Positions 1 through 5,843 of a stretch of 5,843 bases of DNA are shown piece by piece. Under the pieces are notes generated by a model. It was not told the DNA's origin, ran no database searches, and worked only from the letters and a program-made list of their open reading frames with translations. How positions within the stretch are numbered: the stretch's first letter is position 1; the number at the start of each line of letters is the position of its first letter. Source of the DNA: Deinococcus frigens DSM 12807 (GTDB lineage Bacteria; Deinococcota; Deinococci; Deinococcales; Deinococcaceae); contig NZ_JNIW01000106.1 in assembly GCF_000701425.1 (NCBI RefSeq), positions 1 through 5,843 of the forward strand. The letters are read 5' to 3'. A program made the translations under genes and the position numbers.

Positions 1-209
1 CGGGGTTCTCGCTGGCGCAGTCCTTCTGCGAACAGGGAAGCGAATTTCATGCACCACTCGCGGAGGGTCTCATGACTGACTTGAATGCCGCGCTGGTGCA
101 GCAATTCTTGAACATCTCTGTAGCTGAGTGGGAAGCGGTGGTACAGCCACACAGCGTGCTGGATGATGATCATTAGGAAGCGGTGTCGGTAGGGCTTGGC
201 GTCGGTCAC
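1..209 (-). CDS. IS6-family transposase, N-terminal part (runs off left edge)
   Basis: This is the amino-terminal part of a DDE transposase that catalyses replicative transposition of its own element. About 69 codons are in the window, ending in the region before the first catalytic Asp. The N-terminus (TDAKPYRHRF, then SYRDVQELL and SHETLREW) matches the helix-turn-helix DNA-binding part of the IS6 family. The gene starts with GTG (minus strand, 209-207), where the right copy has ATG. A Pro-to-Leu change occurs at codon 12 (base 175). No stop or frameshift is seen, so it may still be functional, though expression could be lower. A TANNNT box (TAGGCT) lies 8 bases before the start codon. Confidence 0.82.
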   Translation of the reverse strand, partial: MTDAKPYRHRFLMIIIQHAVWLYHRFPLSYRDVQELLHQRGIQVSHETLREWCMKFASLFAEGLRQREP

Positions 210-250
210 GGATGGTCAGCCTACCCCAGTCCGGTTAAGGCAACACAACC
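1..250 (-). mobile_element. IS6-family insertion sequence, left copy (transposase-proximal end only)
   Basis: The inner tip is at 250: read on the minus strand the element starts GGTTGTGTTGCC, which resembles the GGCACTGTTGC-type terminal repeats of IS6/IS26 relatives. Homology with the right copy stops exactly at this base, which defines the boundary. The rest of the element continues beyond position 1. It differs from the right copy at three positions (175, 209, 219), all in the third nearest the tip. Confidence 0.88.
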
Positions 251-325
251 GCTGTGAGCGCCCACTTGCCGTCATCCATCTTCCATGCGAGCTGGACAGC
301 ATACTGATCTTCATCAGATAAAGCT
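251..325. other. 75-base junction scrap between the left IS tip and the photolyase gene
   Basis: This short stretch lies between the photolyase stop codon and the IS. On the minus strand one frame reads DEDQYAVQLAWKMDDGKWAL and continues into the IS. That ending (aromatic residues around a DDGKW motif) looks like real protein and could be the tail of a gene cut by the IS. It is too short to assign. A 5-bp hairpin (CTGAT / ATCAG) is present but has no T-run, so it is not a convincing terminator for the photolyase gene. Confidence 0.25.
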
Positions 326-1708
326 CTATTTCTTCCCCTTGCTCTTAACCGACTGGCTTTTCTTCGCGCGGGGCCGCCTGGGTTTGGGCGGCGCAGGGTC
401 TTTCCCAAAAGCACTGGCGCTGATCTGCCGCCAGTAGTCACCGTGAACACGCAGGTCCAGGGGCGTCAGGCTCTCTCCAAACGGGGGTTCCGCCCACACC
501 TGTACCCGCAGGCCCGCCGCCTCCAGCGCGGTGACGATGGCCGCGAAACGTGGGCTGGGACTGGGCGTGGTGGCTACAGTGGTGGCCCCATGTGCGCGGG
601 CGAAGCGAATCACCTCGGCGGCCACGTCGCCGCGCAGAACGTGAACAGGCAAGTCCTGAACACACTCGTGGATAAAGGTCTGGCGTTTGGCACTGACCAT
701 CCATTCCGTCAACAACCCATCGTCCCAGACGAATACGGCAGGCCCCTGCGGGTAGGCGACCAGCGCCTCATTGGTGGGCGAGAGGCGGTCACCGTGGACC
801 CACACCACCGCAGCGGAAACGGCCTCAGGCGTGGGCGGCGGCTCCCAGGGAACGTCTTTCAGGGTCATGGGGTCCAGACGACCACTCTCGCCGGGTGCGG
901 CGGCCTTGCCCTCGAACAGGCGCTCGGAGAGGGCGGCGTAGGTAGCGTCGAAGGGACAGCCCGCGTCTTCCAGAGGACAGGCGGCGCAGTAGCGGTCCCC
1001 GGCATACTTGACCAGGTTGCCCCGGTTCCACAGGTACGGAAATGCGCGCCAGGTGCTGGCCACCCACTGCCAGCCCAGGTTGTTCGACGATGGATCACCG
1101 TCCAGCAGGTGCGTGATGAACCACGCCGCCCCGCCCTGCCACCACAACCGGCGGTGGTGCACGACGTAGCTGGCCAGCCACATCCGGACGTGATTGTGCA
1201 GGTAGCCGGACTGCCGCAACTCATCCGACCAGGCATCGATGCAGGACGCCCCGGTCGTGCTGCTGTCGATGTCGGCAGGGAACTCGCGGGCATACGCGGA
1301 AGCGGGCAGGCCCGTCTTGTACGGCTCGAAATCCTGCCAGATCAGCTCACCCACCTCGGCGTATACGCGCACGGAATAGTCGCGCCAGCTCAACTCGTTG
1401 ACGTACTTCCAGACGCGGCTCGGGGCAGTGTCCGGCGCGTGGGCCAGCGCCGCGTCACGCACCTCGGCCAGCGTCAGGACGCCGTGGCGCAGGTAGGGCG
1501 AGACACGGCTGACATGGCCGTCCAGGTGGGAGCGGTCCCGTCCGTAGGTCACCGGATCGATGGCGGCCAGAGCCTGGAGTGCCGTGTCCCGCCCGCCACG
1601 CGCGAAGCCCTGGTGCTGTGCGTCACGGGCGAACACGTCGGGGAACAGCTCGGCTGGGGCCACGTCTCGCAGGCTCGCGGGCAGGGGAACAGGCGACTGG
1701 GGCATCAT
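326..1708 (-). CDS. Photolyase/cryptochrome-family protein: FAD-binding domain followed by C-terminal antenna-like Rossmann domain
   Basis: A 460-residue flavoprotein of the DNA photolyase/cryptochrome superfamily. Residues about 30-265 are the helical FAD-binding domain: SPYLRHG (70-76), NELSWRDY (104-111), HNHVRMWLAS (171-180), then DGD (203-205), NN (209-210) and WQW (213-215). By recalled alignment with E. coli PhrB, E105, N172, R175, D203, D205 and N209 match FAD- or active-site residues, and W190 and W213 match two Trp of the electron-transfer chain. A Cys cluster (C241, C244, C251) follows. Residues about 298-408 resemble the Rossmann-type antenna domain (VVWVHGDRLS, HVLRGD, then RFARAHGATTV), which is N-terminal in classical photolyases. 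The tail is Lys-rich. The start is the ATG at 1708, with GGGGGTGA 10 bases upstream; a start 3 bases later is possible, while further upstream extension is not protein-like. CPD repair, (6-4) repair or signalling cannot be told apart from sequence. Confidence 0.88.
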   Translation of the reverse strand: MMPQSPVPLPASLRDVAPAELFPDVFARDAQHQGFARGGRDTALQALAAIDPVTYGRDRSHLDGHVSRVSPYLRHGVLTLAEVRDAALAHAPDTAPSRVWKYVNELSWRDYSVRVYAEVGELIWQDFEPYKTGLPASAYAREFPADIDSSTTGASCIDAWSDELRQSGYLHNHVRMWLASYVVHHRRLWWQGGAAWFITHLLDGDPSSNNLGWQWVASTWRAFPYLWNRGNLVKYAGDRYCAACPLEDAGCPFDATYAALSERLFEGKAAAPGESGRLDPMTLKDVPWEPPPTPEAVSAAVVWVHGDRLSPTNEALVAYPQGPAVFVWDDGLLTEWMVSAKRQTFIHECVQDLPVHVLRGDVAAEVIRFARAHGATTVATTPSPSPRFAAIVTALEAAGLRVQVWAEPPFGESLTPLDLRVHGDYWRQISASAFGKDPAPPKPRRPRAKKSQSVKSKGKK

Positions 1709-2162
1709 GGCGAGTGTGTCACCCCCGCACCGGCATTGACGGTGTCCTGAAGCGCAGGTTTCGTTTCTGATCCGGATTGCGGTGAAAATTCGAACTTTCA
1801 CCCGACTGAAAGGAGGAGCAAACAGGACGCGTCGCGTGGCCAGGAAATAGAGACGGCGCTCTCCTGCCTGGTCTGGAATTGAACGCACTGCGTGTCGGAC
1901 CCTGGATGGTCGCCCCGTGATCCACTGCGGTGGACTCGCCAGCACGGCGGCGACTCAAACTGATCGAGTCAGACCGCGCCATCAAGCAGATGCTCCCTTA
2001 GGCCAGTGGGCCGCAAGGAAGCGCCGTTCAATGCCGGGCGGCCTCTACGGACCTCCGATTGAAAGGTATTGGAACCATCTGGAAGTCCGCCCAGGTTCCC
2101 AGGCGTCCCCATGGGCGCTGTTCCGGCCAGGACAGCGAGCAGGAGAACAAGCGGAGTCTGTA
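1709..2162. other. 454-base region without a confident gene
   Basis: It holds the 22-bp palindrome at 1781-1802 and, on the minus strand, the weak small-ORF candidate at 1969-2166. A strong-looking Shine-Dalgarno sequence at 1809-1816 (AAAGGAGG, plus strand) leads to nothing longer than a few codons. A plus-strand frame ends in ARRRLKLIESDRAIKQMLP at a TAG near 1999, which could be a remnant C-terminus, but there is no start or recognisable domain upstream. Small hairpins (for example TCCAC / GTGGA at 1921-1934) lack T-tracts. Overall it looks like decayed or rearranged DNA. Confidence 0.5.
1781..1802. promoter_or_regulatory. 22-bp near-perfect palindrome upstream of the photolyase-like gene, operator-like
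   Basis: The arms GGTGAAA and TTTCACC flank the self-complementary core TTCGAA, with one base on each side of the core. Twenty of 22 positions are symmetrical; the exception is the A/C pair at 1788 and 1795. It lies 73 bases upstream of the photolyase-like ATG, where an operator for a dimeric repressor or activator would sit. It could also fold as a hairpin. I see no convincing -35/-10 pair beside it and do not recognise it as a known box (it is not the Deinococcus RDRM element). Confidence 0.45.
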
Positions 2163-2166
2163 TCAG
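1969..2166 (-). CDS. Possible small exported protein overlapping the csoR stop (weak candidate)
   Basis: A 65-codon minus-strand frame begins at a CTG that overlaps the csoR stop in a CTGA arrangement, like the usual ATGA translational coupling. Its start, IQTPLVLLLAVLAGTAP, is a continuous hydrophobic stretch that looks like a signal-peptide core or membrane helix. It is followed by Gly/Pro-rich and then Arg-containing sequence without a recognised domain. Against it: CTG starts are rare, no basic residues precede the hydrophobic core, no ATG lies upstream of that core, and no homologue is recognised. It could also be the start of a decayed third gene of the copZ-csoR operon. Confidence 0.2.
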   Translation of the reverse strand: MIQTPLVLLLAVLAGTAPMGTPGNLGGLPDGSNTFQSEVRRGRPALNGASLRPTGLREHLLDGAV

Positions 2167-2426
2167 GTGTACTTGAGAGCTTCCATCAGTTCCTCGACGA
2201 TCTCGATGCTGTCGCCCCGCTGGTGGGCGGTGGCGACGTGCGCCTCCAGGTGACCGCGCAACACCACCTCTCCCGCGCCGGACAGCGCGCCCTGGACCGC
2301 CTTGATCTGTCTCAACACGTCGATGCAGTAGGCGTCCGGATCGTCCAGCATGCCGACGATGGAATCGAGGTGTCCGCGCGCGATCTTCAGGCGGCGCGAC
2401 GCCCGCTTGCGGGCGTCTTCCGGCAT
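2163..2426 (-). CDS. csoR: CsoR/RcnR-family (DUF156) metal-sensing repressor with Cys-His-His ligands
   Basis: An 87-residue all-helical repressor, the usual size for the family. These proteins bind G/C-tract operators without metal and release DNA when Cu(I) binds. The putative ligands are C34 (DAYCIDVL), H59 and H63 (GHLEAH), matching the spacing of RcnR C35/H60/H64. M. tuberculosis-type CsoR has Cys at the last position, whereas Thermus thermophilus CsoR is reported to sense copper with Cys-His-His. RRLKIARGHLD (11-21) is the basic DNA-binding part of helix 1. It lies 40 bases behind copZ on the same strand and presumably shares its transcript. The ATG at 2426 gives family-typical length, but its Shine-Dalgarno is poor. 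A GTG at 2486 preceded by GGAAGAGGG would add 20 residues (including two Cys) and overlap copZ by 20 bases, so it is a real alternative. Confidence 0.92.
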   Translation of the reverse strand: MPEDARKRASRRLKIARGHLDSIVGMLDDPDAYCIDVLRQIKAVQGALSGAGEVVLRGHLEAHVATAHQRGDSIEIVEELMEALKYT

Positions 2427-2466
2427 GCACAGCCGGTCCGGCGCGGCGCAAACGGGCGCATCAGGC

Positions 2467-2670
2467 TTACGGGCGGAGCTGGGCACCGTAGCCCTCTTCC
2501 TTGACGGCGGCCACCAGCGCCTGGGGATCGACCTGGCCCTGCACCTGGGCGCGGCCATCCGTCAGATTCACGTCGACCTGCTCGACGCCGGGAACCCCTT
2601 TCAGGGCTTTGGTCACGGCGGTCTGGCAGTGCCCACAGGTCATGCCGCTTACGATCAGTTCAGTCGTCAT
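2467..2670 (-). CDS. copZ: Copper chaperone CopZ (heavy-metal-associated domain protein)
   Basis: A 67-residue cytosolic protein that is a single HMA (ferredoxin-like) domain. It begins TELIVSGMTCGHC, with the metal-binding CxxC at C11 and C14 inside GMTCGHC, and ends with the typical KEEGYGAQL strand. CopZ proteins carry Cu(I) to the CopA ATPase and to copper-sensing repressors. The His before the second Cys (CGHC) is common in bacterial chaperones. It is first in a copZ-csoR transcription unit running divergently from copA. The ATG at 2670 is the only start that keeps a standard HMA N-terminus. The -10 box lies six bases upstream, which suggests a leaderless mRNA with no Shine-Dalgarno. The purine run GGGGAGG further upstream is better read as part of the operator. 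Confidence 0.95.
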   Translation of the reverse strand: MTTELIVSGMTCGHCQTAVTKALKGVPGVEQVDVNLTDGRAQVQGQVDPQALVAAVKEEGYGAQLRP

Positions 2671-2676
2671 ATTCAG

Positions 2677-2705
2677 AGTTTAGATCCTCCCCGGTAGGGT
2701 GTCAA
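2677..2705 (-). promoter_or_regulatory. Promoter of copZ-csoR (leaderless)
   Basis: On the minus strand TTGACA (2705-2700) is followed after exactly 17 bases by TAAACT (2682-2677). These fit a sigma-70 type -35 consensus and a TANNNT -10 box. Six bases separate the -10 box from the copZ ATG, so transcription would start at or next to the A of the start codon. Leaderless genes with this geometry are frequent in Deinococcus. Confidence 0.75.
2684..2700 (-). promoter_or_regulatory. Putative CsoR operator in the copZ-csoR promoter spacer
   Basis: The minus strand reads ACCCTACCGGGGAGGAT, an imperfect inverted repeat with C- and G-tracts. It fills the -35/-10 spacer and touches the -35 box, so a bound repressor would exclude RNA polymerase. 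It matches the element at the copA promoter in 14 of 17 positions. CsoR-family operators are typically G/C-tract pseudo-palindromes. Binding by this CsoR is inference. Confidence 0.62.
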
Positions 2706-2768
2706 GGCAGAGGGGCGGTGCGGCCATTTGATTTCGCGGAGATTAAGGTGGGTACGCACATCAAAAGC

Positions 2769-2797
2769 TTGATTCCAATCGCAGATTTTTCTATAAT
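2769..2797 (+). promoter_or_regulatory. Promoter of copA
   Basis: TTGATT (2769-2774) and a perfect TATAAT (2792-2797) are separated by 17 bases in an A/T-rich patch that stands out from the GC-rich surroundings. The expected transcription start is near 2804, giving a leader of about 29 bases before the copA ATG. A small inverted repeat (ATCAA / TTGAT, 2760-2773) overlaps the -35 box. Confidence 0.85.
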
Positions 2798-2804
2798 TGA
2801 TCAA

Positions 2805-2821
2805 ACCCTCCCAGGGGGGAT
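2805..2821 (+). promoter_or_regulatory. Putative CsoR operator at the copA transcription start
   Basis: ACCCTCCCAGGGGGGAT begins seven bases after the -10 box, so it covers roughly +1 to +17. It shares ACCCTNCCNGGGNGGAT with the copZ-csoR promoter in the same orientation relative to transcription. The C-tract/G-tract pseudo-palindrome is the style of site bound by CsoR/RcnR proteins. The direct role of CsoR is inferred from this sharing and from the linked csoR gene. Confidence 0.65.
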
Positions 2822-2827
2822 AAGGAG
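2821..2827 (+). promoter_or_regulatory. Ribosome binding site of copA
   Basis: TAAGGAG, with AGGAG at 2823-2827 and five bases to the ATG at 2833. It abuts the operator and fixes the copA start. Confidence 0.85.
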
Positions 2828-2832
2828 AACGT

Positions 2833-5358
<2,526 letters not shown>

Positions 5359-5360
5359 AC

Positions 5361-5378
5361 GGGGTCCGGGCTGACCCC
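5361..5378 (+). terminator. Possible weak hairpin just after copA
   Basis: GGGGTC and GACCCC form a perfect 6-bp G/C-rich stem with a 6-base loop, two bases after the copA stop. No T-run follows (TGCATTCC), so it is not a canonical intrinsic terminator; it may pause polymerase or stabilise the 3' end. Readthrough into the downstream truncated gene is plausible. Confidence 0.25.
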
Positions 5379-5433
5379 TGCATTCCCCGGCCTCTGCATG
5401 CACCCCCCGCCTTTGCACCATCACCACACCCTG

Positions 5434-5442
5434 AAAGGAGGT
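5434..5442 (+). promoter_or_regulatory. Strong ribosome binding site for the truncated downstream gene
   Basis: AAAGGAGGT is a near-perfect anti-16S match, with seven bases to the ATG at 5450. It is the best Shine-Dalgarno in the window and the main evidence that a real gene started here. No separate promoter is clear between copA and this site. Confidence 0.7.
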
Positions 5443-5449
5443 CTGTCCC

Positions 5450-5551
5450 ATGCTCAAACTCACCGTCGGCCCCTGGATCGCCACCCAGAAACTACCGAGC
5501 AAAGCGCTGGTCCGTGGGTTGTGTTGCCTTAACCGGACTGGGGTAGGGTGA
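5450..5551 (+). pseudogene. 5' end of an unknown gene truncated by the right IS6 copy
   Basis: An ATG behind an excellent ribosome binding site opens a frame starting MLKLTVGPWIATQ. The first 22 codons (to 5515) are interior sequence; the frame then crosses the IS tip at 5516/5517 and reads IS DNA until a TGA at 5549-5551, giving a 33-residue hybrid. It begins 91 bases after copA on the same strand and could have been a downstream member of the copper operon. The surviving residues are too few to identify the protein. The remainder was probably removed or displaced when the IS inserted or deleted adjacent DNA. Confidence 0.6.
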
Positions 5552-5843
5552 CCATCCATGACCGACGCCAAGCCCTACCGACACCGCTTCCCAATGATCA
5601 TCATCCAGCACGCTGTGTGGCTGTACCACCGCTTCCCACTCAGCTACAGAGATGTTCAAGAATTGCTGCACCAGCGCGGCATTCAAGTCAGTCATGAGAC
5701 CCTCCGCGAGTGGTGCATGAAATTCGCTTCCCTGTTCGCAGAAGGACTGCGCCAGCGAGAACCCCGGCGGGGTTCCCGCTGGTACCTGGACGAGGTCTGC
5801 ACGACGGTGGATGGCGTTCGGCATTGGTTGTGGCGGGCGGTGG
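5517..5843 (+). mobile_element. IS6-family insertion sequence, right copy (5' part, runs off the window)
   Basis: It begins GGTTGTGTTGCC at 5517, the base where similarity to the left copy begins. The first 250 bases match the left copy with three substitutions; a further 77 bases are seen only here. The distal terminal repeat is beyond the window. Confidence 0.88.
5558..5843 (+). CDS. IS6-family transposase, N-terminal 95 residues (runs off right edge)
   Basis: This is the amino-terminal part of the DDE transposase of the right IS copy. It opens MTDAKPYRHRFPMMI, continues with a helix-turn-helix region (SYRDVQELLHQRGIQVSHET), and reaches RGSRWYLDEVCTTVDGVRHW, where the Asp of WYLDEV is the first catalytic residue of the IS6-family DDE triad. 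LWRAV follows, as in family members. The other two acidic residues lie outside the window. The ATG at 5558 has no strong Shine-Dalgarno, but TAGGGT (5544-5549) lies 8 bases upstream and may be a -10 box for a leaderless transcript. The reading frame is open to the window edge. Confidence 0.9.
   Translation, partial: MTDAKPYRHRFPMIIIQHAVWLYHRFPLSYRDVQELLHQRGIQVSHETLREWCMKFASLFAEGLRQREPRRGSRWYLDEVCTTVDGVRHWLWRAV

Noticed and set aside
443..1750. Long open frame (435 codons) on the plus strand
   Set aside because: It lies antisense to the photolyase-like gene, whose frame contains clear family motifs. The plus-strand translation has no recognisable domain and is a by-product of high GC content.
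1809..1838. Strong Shine-Dalgarno AAAGGAGG on the plus strand followed by a GTG
   Set aside because: The GTG frame ends after four codons and no other start gives a meaningful product, so it is coincidental or a remnant.
1709..1945. N-terminal extension of the photolyase-like protein up to an ATG at 1945
   Set aside because: The extra 79 residues are Arg/Cys-rich, not protein-like, and cross the palindrome at 1781-1802. The ATG at 1708 has a Shine-Dalgarno and leads directly into the family's N-terminus.
2685..2692. GGGGAGGA upstream of copZ as its ribosome binding site
   Set aside because: It is about 15 bases from the ATG, too far, and lies between a well-formed -35 and -10 box, so it should not be transcribed. 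It fits the shared operator element instead.

Overview
The window most likely comes from Deinococcus or a close relative. It is GC-rich with strongly GC-biased third codon positions. Its CopZ / CsoR / CopA set uses a Cys-His-His CsoR, the type described in Thermus thermophilus. At least one promoter looks leaderless (-10 box six bases before the ATG), which is common in this phylum. No single marker gene proves the genus.

Layout. Both edges are occupied by two copies of one IS6-family insertion sequence in inverted orientation, both running off the window. The left copy (1-250) has its transposase reading leftward and the right copy (5517-5843) reading rightward. The 5266 bases between them form a composite-transposon-like segment. 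From left to right this holds: a 75-base scrap beside the left IS tip; a 460-residue photolyase/cryptochrome-family protein on the minus strand (326-1708); a 454-base stretch with no confident gene, holding a near-perfect 22-bp palindrome and a possible small exported-protein ORF; the minus-strand pair copZ (2467-2670) and csoR (2163-2426); a 162-base divergent promoter region; copA on the plus strand (2833-5358); and the first 22 codons of an unknown gene with an excellent ribosome binding site, cut off by the right IS.

How the genes work together. CopA is a P1B-1 copper(I)-exporting ATPase with two N-terminal metal-binding domains. CopZ is a small cytosolic Cu(I) chaperone that would hand copper to it. 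CsoR would be the copper-released repressor of both promoters. The key regulatory observation is that the divergent promoters carry the same 17-base G/C-tract element, fitting ACCCTNCCNGGGNGGAT and read in the direction of transcription each time. In the copZ-csoR promoter it fills the -35/-10 spacer; in the copA promoter it starts at the expected transcription start. I propose it as the CsoR operator, which makes the module self-contained and copper-inducible. The photolyase-like gene appears to be separate cargo. Its domain order is reversed relative to classical photolyases: FAD-binding helical domain first, Rossmann-like antenna-type domain last.

The copper and photolyase genes look intact. 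The scraps at both IS junctions and the gene-poor middle suggest the segment was built by IS-mediated rearrangement.
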